A stretch of DNA of 64,000 bases, taken from NCBI GenBank assembly GCA_003666385.1, contig QPIN01000056.1:1-64000 (forward strand), in the 5' to 3' direction. Made by a program: the position numbers and the translations under genes. Below are positions 36,601 through 45,870 of the stretch, one piece after another. The first letter of the stretch is position 1. The number at the start of each line of letters is the position of its first letter. This DNA is from Methylococcales symbiont of Hymedesmia sp. n. MRB-2018. Lineage in GTDB: Bacteria > Pseudomonadota > Gammaproteobacteria > Methylococcales > Methylomonadaceae. The notes beneath the pieces are model-generated. The model searched no databases and had not been told where the DNA came from. It saw only the letters and a list, made by a program, of their open reading frames with translations.

Positions 36601-37715
36601 GATGCCATTACCTCTTTAATCAAAAGATTAATAACCTTAAATCTAGTTTCTTTTGCTGTTTTTCCACTGGTGCCTTTGGTGATTGATTCAAAAAATTCTG
36701 AGTTTTCATTTAATAATAAGCCTTTTAATTTTTCAACAAAAATACTTCTGTTTTTCAATAATAATTCTTTGTTCTCCACCTTATTAAAGCAAACAGTCAA
36801 AACATCAAATAAAGACAAGTTAACCAATTTATTTTTATTTGAATCTGCAATAGAACGACTAAACCTATGATTTTCACCTAGCATTTTTTTAGAAAAATTT
36901 AGTGTCTCTATTAATTTATTTTTTAATATTTCTAACTCTTCTGTATTTTTTTTATCTAACTCTATCATCGCCAAATCTAAAAAATTTGCCATTGTTTTAA
37001 ATTGTTCTTCGTGGAGTATTTGAAAAGCCATAAAGCGTAAAATCAATTCTTGTCCAGCCATTCTTTTATTGGAAATGCCCACAATTTCTTTAAAAATGCC
37101 ACCCTCAGCTATTGTTTGTAAAAACTTAACCCCGTCGCCTTTTTGATTAAGTGCTTGCCTAATTTCCTGAGGTTTTAAAGAGATCCCACCTGTATTAATA
37201 CGATTAAAGATAGAGTATCTAACTTCCATCGGAGTTTGTGCTTCTATTTGATAGGTAATAAACTGCGTATCATCAATAGTTCTCAACATTCCCCTGCTTA
37301 AATCGCTATATTTTTTACCATTCAACTCTATTAAAAACTCTAACCCTGATAGTTTTAGTTGTTTTTTTCCTGTTTCAACAAAAAAACTTCTAATGGTTGA
37401 TATTCTTTGTAAGCCATCAATCACCATCCATTTTTCAGGGTTTTGAACATCAAAATAAAAAACAGGCAATGGTAGTTTTAATAATATAGATTCAATCAAT
37501 CGGCTTTTTTGTTTATTTGTCCATAAGTTTTCGTGTCGTTGATAATCGGGAATACCTATTTCACCCTCTTTTAAGCGCTTAATGATTGATGGCAGTAATA
37601 TTACTCTATTAGCAACAGTTATATCTTTAACAGAAAATGGGCTAATAATATCCTGATCGCTACCAATGTCGTCATCCGTTTTTTCTATTCTCTCTTTTTC
37701 TTCTTGGTTACTCAT
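36597..37715 (-). CDS. DUF262 domain protein
   Basis: The 372-residue DUF262 (ParB/Srx-fold) protein has IPDYQRHENLWTNKQKSRLI, LPLPVFYFD and the signature VIDGLQRISTIRSF (usual form DGQQR; Gln is Leu here), FNRINTGG and LKPQEIRQAL. There is no C-terminal HNH domain, unlike the DUF262 protein at 19804. It is the first gene of a three-gene operon and its stop overlaps the ATPase start. The DUF262 fold can bind and hydrolyse NTPs and cleave DNA in GmrSD; whether this variant does so is open because of the altered signature. Confidence 0.82.
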   Translation of the reverse strand: MSNQEEKERIEKTDDDIGSDQDIISPFSVKDITVANRVILLPSIIKRLKEGEIGIPDYQRHENLWTNKQKSRLIESILLKLPLPVFYFDVQNPEKWMVIDGLQRISTIRSFFVETGKKQLKLSGLEFLIELNGKKYSDLSRGMLRTIDDTQFITYQIEAQTPMEVRYSIFNRINTGGISLKPQEIRQALNQKGDGVKFLQTIAEGGIFKEIVGISNKRMAGQELILRFMAFQILHEEQFKTMANFLDLAMIELDKKNTEELEILKNKLIETLNFSKKMLGENHRFSRSIADSNKNKLVNLSLFDVLTVCFNKVENKELLLKNRSIFVEKLKGLLLNENSEFFESITKGTSGKTAKETRFKVINLLIKEVMAS

Positions 37716-37790
37716 GCTAATTTTCTCATCTAAATATCATCTGCCATTTTATGTTTCTGATGAATTGTACAAAAAAGGCAGGAGTTAAAC

Positions 37791-38052
37791 AAAATATCAC
37801 AAGATTTTGACCTTAAATATTGTTTGACAATATTAAATTCAAGGTTTGTAAATGGTTCTTTAAGCAAAAAAGCCTTGGATAAAAAAAGAAAACTAGGACA
37901 ATATGCGGTCGTCTGGGACAGTGAAAAAGTGGTGCGCATTCTGTCAACTGATAAACCAAAGACACCCACGCATTAGAAACCAAAATTGATACAATGGTGT
38001 AATCTAGCACCTCACCGAGGATGAAATCAGCATTATCGAAGGCAAAAAGTGA
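37791..38052 (+). pseudogene. Type IIG target-recognition/C-terminal remnant 5
   Basis: In one frame the sequence reads KISQDFDLKYCLTILNSRFV and then NGSLSKKALDKKRKLGQYAV, resembling the TaqI/Eco57I C-terminal specificity domain (NLKYLLxLLNS). After a stop it continues ETKIDTMV and, in a shifted frame, LTEDEISIIEGKK-stop, which is the same tail as remnants 1-4. It is on the opposite strand to the DUF262 operon. It abuts lapA and marks the right edge of the island. Confidence 0.65.
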
Positions 38053-38068
38053 TCTATGAATATATGTC

Positions 38069-38329
38069 TTATTTTTTAGACTTTAAGCTGCTATCTAATT
38101 GCTTATTCAGCAATGTATATTTAGATTTCAGTTTTAAAATCTGCAACAAAGCAACTAAATAACCAATGACAATACCAGCAAATAACTCAATTGTTAGGGC
38201 TATTGTTAAAGGTAAATTCAAGGATGTAAACCCTAAATTTATTTGTACTGAATGAAAATTCAATACTGAAAAAATTACAGCGATAAAAAAAACACTTATA
38301 AAGAAAATAAGTGCAATTATTTTAATCAC
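38069..38329 (-). CDS. lapA: LapA domain protein (lipopolysaccharide assembly protein A)
   Basis: The 86-residue DUF1049/LapA protein has two membrane helices (residues 3-22 and about 38-66) and a basic coiled C-terminus (LQILKLKSKYTLLNKQLDSS). In enterobacteria LapA with LapB controls LpxC turnover and therefore lipopolysaccharide synthesis at the inner membrane. The position after ihfB is the conserved one. LapB, which usually follows, is not present here because the defence island begins directly. Confidence 0.85.
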   Translation of the reverse strand: MIKIIALIFFISVFFIAVIFSVLNFHSVQINLGFTSLNLPLTIALTIELFAGIVIGYLVALLQILKLKSKYTLLNKQLDSSLKSKK

Positions 38330-38350
38330 TTTATTACTCTAAAATCGTGA

Positions 38351-38656
38351 CTAATCAACTATTCTACATTTTCCGCGAGACGCATCTACTCTATCTCGTA
38401 ATTCTTTCCCTGGTTTAAAATGAGGAACATGTTTGGCCGTAAGAGAAACAGCTTCACCCGTTTTTGGGTTTCGACCCATACGCGGTGCCCTATGATGCAA
38501 TGAAAAACTACCAAACCCTCTGATCTCAACTCTTTCACCCGAAGATAAGGTTTCGCGTATTTGTTCGATAACACAATTCACAGCCAGTTCAACATCTTTA
38601 AATGCAAGATGAGAAAGCTGTCCAGCCAAAGCTTCAATTAATTTTGATTTTGTCAC
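38351..38656 (-). CDS. ihfB: Integration host factor subunit beta
   Basis: The 101-residue HU/IHF-family DNA-bending protein has the beta-arm signature GRNPKTGE and the helix pair at the N-terminus ([20 protein letters not shown]). [20 protein letters not shown] is diagnostic for IhfB. It pairs with IhfA, encoded elsewhere. It is preceded on its strand by a terminator behind rpsA, so it probably has its own promoter in the short gap or depends on readthrough. Length is slightly longer than the E. coli protein (94). Confidence 0.95.
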   Translation of the reverse strand: MTKSKLIEALAGQLSHLAFKDVELAVNCVIEQIRETLSSGERVEIRGFGSFSLHHRAPRMGRNPKTGEAVSLTAKHVPHFKPGKELRDRVDASRGKCRIVD

Positions 38657-38667
38657 GTATTTCCCTC

Positions 38668-38711
38668 AAAAAAAGTGAGTGTTATACACAACGCGGATAA
38701 CACTCACTTTG
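38668..38711 (-). terminator. Rho-independent terminator after rpsA
   Basis: On the minus strand a 14-bp perfect stem (AAAGTGAGTGTTAT with its complement) and an 11-base loop are followed by a T-run. It lies just past the rpsA stop and before ihfB. Confidence 0.85.
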
Positions 38712-38719
38712 TTAGTGTT

Positions 38720-40384
38720 TTATTTCTCTATTTGTTTGAAGAGATCCCCAAAAGTAGCAGCCCCTTCACTCGTTTGTTGTCCAAACTCTTTTAAGGCACC
38801 TGTTTCTTCATCACTATCTTTCGCTTTGATTGATAATGAAATAGATTTGGTTTTTTTATCAACACCGACAAACTTAGCTTCAATCTCTTCACCTTCTGTT
38901 AATAAAGTGCGAGCATCTTCCACTCGGTCACGTTGAATTTCTGATGCACGGATATAACCTTCTATATTTTCAGATAATTCGACAACAGCACCTTTAGCAT
39001 CTACTGACTTGATTTTTCCTTTCACCAAACTTCCTTTTTCATTCAAAGCAATATAGTTTTGGAATGGGTCTTGTTCTAGTTGTTTAATGCCTAGAGAAAT
39101 ACGCTCACGTTCTGAATCGACTGCAATAATAATAGTTTCGACTTCATCACCGCGCTTATATTGACGAATAGCTTCTTCGTCATTTTCATTCCAAGTAATA
39201 TCAGAAGTATGAACCAAGCCATCAATACCACCGTCCAAGCCAATAAAGACACCGAAATCAGTAATTGATTTGATTTTTCCTGAAATTTTATCACCTTTAT
39301 TGTGAGTCGCCGCAAACTCATCCCAAGGATTAGTACAACATTGTTTCATGCCTAAAGAAATGCGACGACGCTCTTCATCAATCTCAAGAATCATAACTTC
39401 AACATCATCACCTAATTGAACTACTTTAGATGGGTTAACATTTTTGTTAGTCCAATCCATTTCAGAGACGTGAACCAGACCTTCAACACCTTCTTCAATC
39501 TCAATAAAACAACCGTAATCCGTTAAGTTATTCACTTTACCATGTACCCGTGTAGCTGTTGGGTAACGCTCTGCAATTGCTTTCCATGGATCTTCCCCCA
39601 TTTGTTTCATACCTAATGAAACGCGGGTTTTTTCTTTGTCAAATTTTAGAACTTTAACTTCAATTTCTTGACCAATTTCTACACATTCAGAGGGGTGGCG
39701 AACACGGCGCCATGCCATATCTGTAATGTGTAACAAGCCATCAACACCACCTAAGTCAATAAATGCACCATAATCAGTCAGGTTTTTAACTATACCTTTA
39801 ACAGTAACACCCTCTTCCAGTGTTTTCAGCAACTCTTCTCTTTCTGCACTGTACTCTTTTTCTACCACAGCACGACGAGATAAAACAACATTATTACGTT
39901 TTTGGTCAATTTTTATAACTTTAAATTCAAGATCACGATCCTCAAGAACCGTAGTATCTCTAATTGGGCGAACATCGACTAATGAGCCAGGTAAGAAAGC
40001 GCGTAATGCACCAACAGTAACAGTGAATCCGCCGCGAACTTTACCATTAATACGACCAATAATGGTTTCTTCACCTTCAAAGGCTTTTTCAAGCTCTCCC
40101 CAGGCTCTGTTTTTCTTAGCTTTATCGCGAGAAAGAAGTGTTGCCCCGAGACCATCTTCAAATAAATCAAGGGCTACTTCAATTTCATCGCCTACGTTAA
40201 CTTCTAGTTCACCATCAGCACTAAGAAATTGCCATTTTGGAATAACACCTTCAGACTTGGCTTGTGCACTGACAGTGACAAAGTCATTATCAATTTCTAC
40301 AACAACACCAATCAACATAGCACCAGGTCGCATTTCTACCCGGACTAAACTTTCTTCAAATAATTCAGCAAAGCTCTCGCTCAT
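38720..40384 (-). CDS. rpsA: 30S ribosomal protein S1
   Basis: The 554-residue protein has six S1 (OB-fold) repeats; repeats 3-6 carry the usual [19 protein letters not shown]-type strands and [12 protein letters not shown]-like linkers. S1 binds mRNA and docks it to the 30S subunit. I start it at [12 protein letters not shown], as in other gammaproteobacteria; an in-frame upstream ATG 14 codons earlier (40426) is unlikely. A GAAAGAGAAAAG ribosome site precedes it. It follows cmk, as is conserved in the class. Confidence 0.97.
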   Translation of the reverse strand: MSESFAELFEESLVRVEMRPGAMLIGVVVEIDNDFVTVSAQAKSEGVIPKWQFLSADGELEVNVGDEIEVALDLFEDGLGATLLSRDKAKKNRAWGELEKAFEGEETIIGRINGKVRGGFTVTVGALRAFLPGSLVDVRPIRDTTVLEDRDLEFKVIKIDQKRNNVVLSRRAVVEKEYSAEREELLKTLEEGVTVKGIVKNLTDYGAFIDLGGVDGLLHITDMAWRRVRHPSECVEIGQEIEVKVLKFDKEKTRVSLGMKQMGEDPWKAIAERYPTATRVHGKVNNLTDYGCFIEIEEGVEGLVHVSEMDWTNKNVNPSKVVQLGDDVEVMILEIDEERRRISLGMKQCCTNPWDEFAATHNKGDKISGKIKSITDFGVFIGLDGGIDGLVHTSDITWNENDEEAIRQYKRGDEVETIIIAVDSERERISLGIKQLEQDPFQNYIALNEKGSLVKGKIKSVDAKGAVVELSENIEGYIRASEIQRDRVEDARTLLTEGEEIEAKFVGVDKKTKSISLSIKAKDSDEETGALKEFGQQTSEGAATFGDLFKQIEK

Positions 40385-40515
40385 CTTTTCTCTTTCCCGT
40401 ACTTGTTTAAAAATCACTAAATCCATTAAATGGAATAGAAATCAACAAGTTACTTACATTAAAGTTAAATTCAAAGCCATTATATACACTATAAAATGAC
40501 CACCAAAAACAGGTT

Positions 40516-41190
40516 CTAAGGCAAATGCCTATCAAACCGAACCCAGCTTAACACTTCTTGAATTACCTGATCTATGGATAATTCAGAAGAATCTATATAA
40601 AGAGCATCTTCCGCCTGCTTTAAAGGGGCAGATGTGCGTTCACAATCTCGTTGATCGCGTGCTTCAATCTCTTCAGTTAGCTGTGTAAGGTTAGCATTAA
40701 TTCCTTTTTCTATCAACTGTTTATATCTTCTTTTCCCTCTCTCTTCAGCACTAGCTGTTAAAAAAACCTTTTTTTCTGCATCAGCAAAAACCACGGTACC
40801 CATATCTCGTCCATCAGCTACTAATCCTGGTGCCTGTCTAAAATCTTTCTGTTTTTGCAATAATATAGCTCTTACATCTGGATATGCTGCAATAATAGAG
40901 GCTGTATTTCCTGTAGTTTCAGCAGATAGTTCTGGAGTGATATCCTTGCCATTGAGTTTTACATTCAATTCAGCAGCGCACTCAAACTCTAACATCATAG
41001 ACTCTGCTACTCTAACCACCTTTGCTACATTTGTTATATCTATTTCTTGCTGATTACTGGCAATAGCCAAAGAACGATAGATTGAACCACTATCTAAATA
41101 GCCCCAGCCCAATTGCATAGCAATAGCTCTACTGACCGTTCCTTTTCCAGCACCACTTGGACCATCAATTGTTAGAACAGGAATATTCAT
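40516..41190 (-). CDS. cmk: Cytidylate kinase
   Basis: The 224-residue enzyme phosphorylates CMP and dCMP with ATP. It has a P-loop DGPSGAGKGT at residues 8-17, the CMP-binding GWGYLDSGSIYRSLAI segment, and DGRDMGTVVFADAEKK with LTASAEERGKRR (lid region). Its start overlaps the tyrA/aroA stop by four bases (ATGA), so the two are translationally coupled. The order aroA-cmk-rpsA is the standard gammaproteobacterial one. Confidence 0.96.
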   Translation of the reverse strand: MNIPVLTIDGPSGAGKGTVSRAIAMQLGWGYLDSGSIYRSLAIASNQQEIDITNVAKVVRVAESMMLEFECAAELNVKLNGKDITPELSAETTGNTASIIAAYPDVRAILLQKQKDFRQAPGLVADGRDMGTVVFADAEKKVFLTASAEERGKRRYKQLIEKGINANLTQLTEEIEARDQRDCERTSAPLKQAEDALYIDSSELSIDQVIQEVLSWVRFDRHLP

Positions 41191-43376
41191 CTTAAATTTA
41201 ATCCTAGCTGAGTCGCTAAATCACGAAATTCGGGGAATGAAGTGTTCACGTTTTCGCAATCATGAATGGTAATCGGTGCAGTTGCCCTCAGACCAGCAAT
41301 AGAAAATGACATGGCTATGCGGTGATCACCATGAGAAATGACCTCACCACCAGTAATAGAAGCAGATGTTTTGCCTTGAATAATCATACCATCATCTGTA
41401 GGCTGGGCAGCAACACCCAATATCTGTAAACCATCAGCCATGACCTGAATGCGGTCACATTCCTTTACCCGTAACTCTTTCGCACCAGTTAACCTGGTTT
41501 GTCCCTCAGCACATGCTGCGGCAACAAATATAACTGGGAACTCGTCAATCGCCAATGGAACCAGTTCTTCAGGAATATCAATGCCTTTTAGCTGGCTGGA
41601 TAACACCTGCAAATCGGCAACGAGTTCACCACCGACAGTACGCTCATTAAGCACTTCAATATTGGCCCCCATTAAGCGTAAAATATTTATAATGCCCGTA
41701 CGGGTTGGGTTAATACCGACATGCTTTAAGGTCACGTCTGAATTTTCGGCAATAGAAGCACCTACTAAAAAGAAAGCTGCTGATGAAATGTCACTTGGCA
41801 CATCAATATCGCACGCCGTTAATTTGCCGTTGGAATTAATATGCACTTTATCGCCATCACGTTGCACTGGATAACCAAAACCATTTAACATCCTTTCGGT
41901 ATGATCACGTGTTGGAGCAGGTTCAGTGACAGATGTATCACCTGCTGCATACATCCCCGCCAGCAATAAACAAGACTTCACTTGAGCACTAGCCACTGGC
42001 ATATTGTAATCAATGGCTTTTAATGACCTTGTACTGGTAATATGCAAAGGTGCTGTTCCATCGTTTTGGGTTTTAATATTTGCACCCATCGTTGCCAGCG
42101 GAGTTGTCACTCTTTTCATTGGTCTGGAAGATAATGATTCATCGCCTGTTAAAACCGTATTAAATGACTGCCCTGCTAATAAACCGCTAAGTAAGCGCAT
42201 GGATGTACCTGAATTACCTAGATACAAAGGTTCTGCGGGGGCTTTTAAACCATGCTTTCCCACACCATGTATAGTCACTTCACCATTTTCCGGCCCTTCA
42301 ATGGTCACGCCCATTGCACGAAAAGCTTGTAAAGTAGCCAAGCTGTCTTCTGCATTTAGAAAACCGCTAACATGGGTCACACCTTCCGCCAATGAACCTA
42401 GCATAATTGAACGATGAGATATGGATTTGTCACCAGGCAGACGAATTTCTCCGCGTAAACTTCCACCTGGCTGTACATTAAAGGTAATTGATTGCGACAT
42501 AGAGTTATCAAATTGAGTAAGAAAGCGTTGCCTCGCTTGTTTGGCATAGGCAAAGGTTGCAAAAATTTGCTGGCTTTGATCATCAGCCAACATCTGCTCC
42601 ATTGCTGCTAATTTTACTTGTAATTGCTGAAGCAGTGGAATTAATTCTTGTTTGTTCGCCTGACAAATATCCAACCACATAGTGGGGTCACTGGAGGCAA
42701 TACGGGTAAAATCTTTAAAGCCACCCGCAGCGTATTTAAAAATTTCAACTTGCTCATCTTTTTTGCCTAATAAATCAACCAAAGAAAAAGCAAGAATATG
42801 CGGCAAATGACTGGTTGCAGCCAACACAGCATCATGATGTTCCACATTCATCTCGGTGACTTGGGCTCCTATTGCCCGCCAAAAAGTAATCATTTTACTG
42901 AGGCAATCAGAGGATGAAGATTTTATAGGTGTGACAACAACACGTTTGTTGTTAAACAAGTCTTCTTTTGAAGCTTCAACACCACTTTTTTCAGCACCTG
43001 CAATAGGATGTGCTGCTATAAAATTGGGAGGGACTTCAGAAAAAACTTTTCGTGCCGCTGCTATCACGCTTCCTTTGGTACTTCCTACATCACTGTAGAT
43101 TGTTTTTTTATTCCAAAAAGGTTTAAGCAAACTGAACATCTGTTCCATAACACCCACAGGTGTACAGATAATGACACAATCAGCATGGTTAACAGCAGAT
43201 TCAATATCCAAATAATATTCATCAACGACACCCAACTCTTTAGCCTTAATTAAATTGTTGATGCCACTTTGCCGACCATAAGCCACAATACAATCACATA
43301 AGCCTTGTGTACGCGCAGCTCTGGCAATAGAACCACCAATTAAACCAATCCCAATAATACAAATTTTATTAAACAT
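41187..43376 (-). CDS. tyrA-aroA: Fused prephenate dehydrogenase / EPSP synthase
   Basis: The 729-residue bifunctional protein has an N-terminal TyrA domain (1 to about 290; NAD-binding GIGLIGGSIARAA, SDVGSTKG, HPIAGAEKSG). A C-terminal AroA domain (about 300-729) has LPGDKSISHRSIMLGSLAEG, YLGNSGTSMRLL, PVASAQVKSCLLLAG, RVKECDRI and HGDHRIAM. It makes 4-hydroxyphenylpyruvate from prephenate and 5-enolpyruvylshikimate-3-phosphate from shikimate-3-phosphate. The fusion is known in several gammaproteobacteria including pseudomonads. All catalytic motifs are present. It is 3 bases downstream of hisC. Confidence 0.96.
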   Translation of the reverse strand: MFNKICIIGIGLIGGSIARAARTQGLCDCIVAYGRQSGINNLIKAKELGVVDEYYLDIESAVNHADCVIICTPVGVMEQMFSLLKPFWNKKTIYSDVGSTKGSVIAAARKVFSEVPPNFIAAHPIAGAEKSGVEASKEDLFNNKRVVVTPIKSSSSDCLSKMITFWRAIGAQVTEMNVEHHDAVLAATSHLPHILAFSLVDLLGKKDEQVEIFKYAAGGFKDFTRIASSDPTMWLDICQANKQELIPLLQQLQVKLAAMEQMLADDQSQQIFATFAYAKQARQRFLTQFDNSMSQSITFNVQPGGSLRGEIRLPGDKSISHRSIMLGSLAEGVTHVSGFLNAEDSLATLQAFRAMGVTIEGPENGEVTIHGVGKHGLKAPAEPLYLGNSGTSMRLLSGLLAGQSFNTVLTGDESLSSRPMKRVTTPLATMGANIKTQNDGTAPLHITSTRSLKAIDYNMPVASAQVKSCLLLAGMYAAGDTSVTEPAPTRDHTERMLNGFGYPVQRDGDKVHINSNGKLTACDIDVPSDISSAAFFLVGASIAENSDVTLKHVGINPTRTGIINILRLMGANIEVLNERTVGGELVADLQVLSSQLKGIDIPEELVPLAIDEFPVIFVAAACAEGQTRLTGAKELRVKECDRIQVMADGLQILGVAAQPTDDGMIIQGKTSASITGGEVISHGDHRIAMSFSIAGLRATAPITIHDCENVNTSFPEFRDLATQLGLNLR

Positions 43377-43379
43377 TAC

Positions 43380-44486
43380 TTAGTCAGACTCTGCTAAAAC
43401 AGCTTTTAAAGCATCAATAAAAAATTGATTTTCAGCTTCTGTACCTATACTAATTCGTAAATGATTAGGCATTTCATAATTGGCCACAGGACGAACAATA
43501 ACGCCTTTTTTTAATAATGCGTGATAAATTGGCATTGCTGTTTGTTGCAAATCAACAGATACAAAATTACCAAAGGATGGAATCCATGAAAGATCTAACT
43601 CAGAAAAAGCCGAGGTAAGTTGTTTCATACCTTGATTGTTCAATGCAATAGTTTGCTTTAAATAATCTGCATCATCTAATGCCGCTTCAGCCGCTACCAA
43701 AGCCAGACTATTATTATTAAAAGGTTGTCTAACACGGTTTAATAAATCTGCAATTTCAACTGACGAAATGCTATAGCCCACTCTCAAACCTGCCAAACCA
43801 TAAGCTTTAGAAAAAGTACGGGTTATCATTAAATTAGGGTATTGCTTAAGCCAGTCAATGGAATTTGCTCGATCTTTATCAGCAATAAATTCATAATAAG
43901 CTTCATCCAATACACAAATGACGGTTTCTGGTAATGCACCGATAAATTCTTCCAGTGCTGTTGCAGATAATAATGTGCCTGTTGGATTATTAGGGTTTGC
44001 TATAAAAGCCAGGCGGGTTTTATTATTAACCTGCGTCAGCATAGCATCCAAATCATGGCCATATTCCAAAGCGGCTGCAATGCTTGCCGTTGCACCTACC
44101 GCCTGAGTCACTAGTGGATATACTGCAAATGAATGCTGAGAAAAAACCACTTCATCTGACGGCGTTAAAAAAGCATGGGCGACTAATTCCAATATTTCAT
44201 TAGAACCATTGCCTAAAGTTATTTGTGCGCTAGAAACTTGATGCTTTTTTGCTAAAGCTTGTTTTAAAGCGAAGCCGTTACCATCTGGATAACGTGACAA
44301 TTCTGTTAAGCTATTTTGAATGGCCTCTATTACTTTTGAACTAGGACCTAAAGGGTTCTCGTTGGATGCCAGTTTTACAATATTAGCTAAACCTAATTCT
44401 CTTTCTAACTCATCTATGGGTTTTCCTGGTGTATAAGGGATGAGTTTTTGTACGCCTTGAACGGCAAGTTCGGATATGGTTTTCAT
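43380..44486 (-). CDS. hisC: Histidinol-phosphate aminotransferase
   Basis: The 368-residue class I/II PLP enzyme has the Schiff-base lysine in TFSKAYGLAGLRVGY, NPNNPTGT and the phosphate-binding RVRQPFNNNS. In this gene position (pheA-hisC-tyrA/aroA) the enzyme commonly also transaminates aromatic keto acids, so it may serve both histidine and phenylalanine/tyrosine synthesis (inference from context). The MITE-B copy 2 separates it from pheA, so it may need its own promoter. Confidence 0.94.
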   Translation of the reverse strand: MKTISELAVQGVQKLIPYTPGKPIDELERELGLANIVKLASNENPLGPSSKVIEAIQNSLTELSRYPDGNGFALKQALAKKHQVSSAQITLGNGSNEILELVAHAFLTPSDEVVFSQHSFAVYPLVTQAVGATASIAAALEYGHDLDAMLTQVNNKTRLAFIANPNNPTGTLLSATALEEFIGALPETVICVLDEAYYEFIADKDRANSIDWLKQYPNLMITRTFSKAYGLAGLRVGYSISSVEIADLLNRVRQPFNNNSLALVAAEAALDDADYLKQTIALNNQGMKQLTSAFSELDLSWIPSFGNFVSVDLQQTAMPIYHALLKKGVIVRPVANYEMPNHLRISIGTEAENQFFIDALKAVLAESD

Positions 44487-44619
44487 AGCTAATACGATAA
44501 AGATAACAACAGGAATTGAATACTAAGTATCTAATACCATTTTCAAAAATAAATGATGCAATCTAGCACTAATTTATGCAACACAGAAGATGGCAAAAAA
44601 AGACCAGTAAAAATGTTAA

Positions 44620-44760
44620 GAGACCTCAGCATAACTTTGGCGATGAGAAAAAAGTGATAGAATTTTTCAGGTTTTAGTCAAAATACAAGTGTAATAGTGA
44701 GCTATTGCACGTTATTTTGGCTGACCTTTTTTATCCGTTCATGCGTTATGCTGAGGTCTC
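44620..44760. mobile_element. MITE-B copy 2 (complete, between hisC and pheA)
   Basis: The 141-bp element has perfect 16-bp terminal inverted repeats (GAGACCTCAGCATAAC / GTTATGCTGAGGTCTC). The interior matches copies at 1240-1342 (truncated) and 61016-61156. There is no coding capacity. It interrupts the pheA-hisC intergenic space inside a conserved operon, so it may affect readthrough. Confidence 0.9.
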
Positions 44761-44784
44761 GTTAAATTAATTCTGCCTAGGTAC

Positions 44785-45870
44785 TTATATAACTGCCTTA
44801 GGATAGGAGCCTAAAATATTTAACAAATTAACGTTTTGTTTTAACAATTCCAGTGCAGCACATACCTCGCTATCCTCTTTATGTCCTTTAAAATCAATAA
44901 AAAAAACATAGTCCCATAAACCCTGTTTTGATGGACGTGATTCTATATGTGACAGACAAATGCCATGTTGCGCAAAAGATCCTAATATTTGATGTAATGA
45001 GCCCGCGTGATTACCTGTAGAAACCAGTAAGGATGTTTTATCCATTCCCGTTGATGGCGGTTCCTGCTGTCCTATAATAATAAATCGCGTAGTATTATCG
45101 CTGGCATCTTCTATATTGCTTTTTAAAATATTGAGCTGATACAAACTTGCTGCAACCTCACCAGCAATGGCCATTTTATTCTGACTATCGGCAGCTAAAC
45201 GAGCCGCTTCTGCATTGCTACTCACTGCTGTGCGAACTGCATTGGGTAAATGGGTATCCAACCACTGTCTGCACTGCGCTAAAGATTGCTGATGAGAAAA
45301 TACTTCAGTAATATCTTCCAGCTTTTCAACATGTCCCATCAAATTATGACGTACTCTAATTTCAACTTCACCACAGATTTTCAAAGGTGAGGTAATAAAA
45401 CGATCCAGAGTATGAGTGATGACACCTTCTGTTGAGTTTTCAACAGGCACTACACCAAATTGACAATGCTGATTTTCTACTTCGGTAAAAATTTCATCAA
45501 TTGTCGAGACCGGAATTGATTGTACTGCCTGACCAAAATGTTTAAACGTCGCTTGCTGAGTAAAGGTACCTTCAGGACCTAAAAAAGCAACTTCTAAAGG
45601 TTCTTCCAGTGCCAAGCAAGATGACATTAACTCTCTAAAAAAACGCGCGGAAGTGTCATCAGAAAGCGGACCAGGATTTAACTCCTTGATGCGGCGTAAA
45701 ACTAAAGCTTCACGGTCTGGGCGATAAAATGTACCCTTTCCGCCTTCCGCTATTTTAGTTTTAGCCACTTCCATAGCACAAGATGCACGTTGATTGATCA
45801 ATTGCAGTATTTCACTGTCAATCTTATCAATTTTGTCTCTGAGTTCTGAAAGTGGAATTATGTTAGTCAT
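44785..45870 (-). CDS. pheA: Bifunctional chorismate mutase / prephenate dehydratase
   Basis: The 361-residue P-protein has a chorismate mutase domain (1-85; LRDKIDKIDSEILQLINQRA), a prephenate dehydratase domain (about 95-270; FLGPEGTFTQQAT, VPVENSTEGVITHTLD, NTTRFIIIG), and a C-terminal ACT regulatory domain (TSLLVSTGNHAGSLHQILGS, SHIESRPSK). It catalyses the two steps from chorismate to phenylpyruvate and is normally feedback-inhibited by phenylalanine through the ACT domain. Confidence 0.97.
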   Translation of the reverse strand: MTNIIPLSELRDKIDKIDSEILQLINQRASCAMEVAKTKIAEGGKGTFYRPDREALVLRRIKELNPGPLSDDTSARFFRELMSSCLALEEPLEVAFLGPEGTFTQQATFKHFGQAVQSIPVSTIDEIFTEVENQHCQFGVVPVENSTEGVITHTLDRFITSPLKICGEVEIRVRHNLMGHVEKLEDITEVFSHQQSLAQCRQWLDTHLPNAVRTAVSSNAEAARLAADSQNKMAIAGEVAASLYQLNILKSNIEDASDNTTRFIIIGQQEPPSTGMDKTSLLVSTGNHAGSLHQILGSFAQHGICLSHIESRPSKQGLWDYVFFIDFKGHKEDSEVCAALELLKQNVNLLNILGSYPKAVI

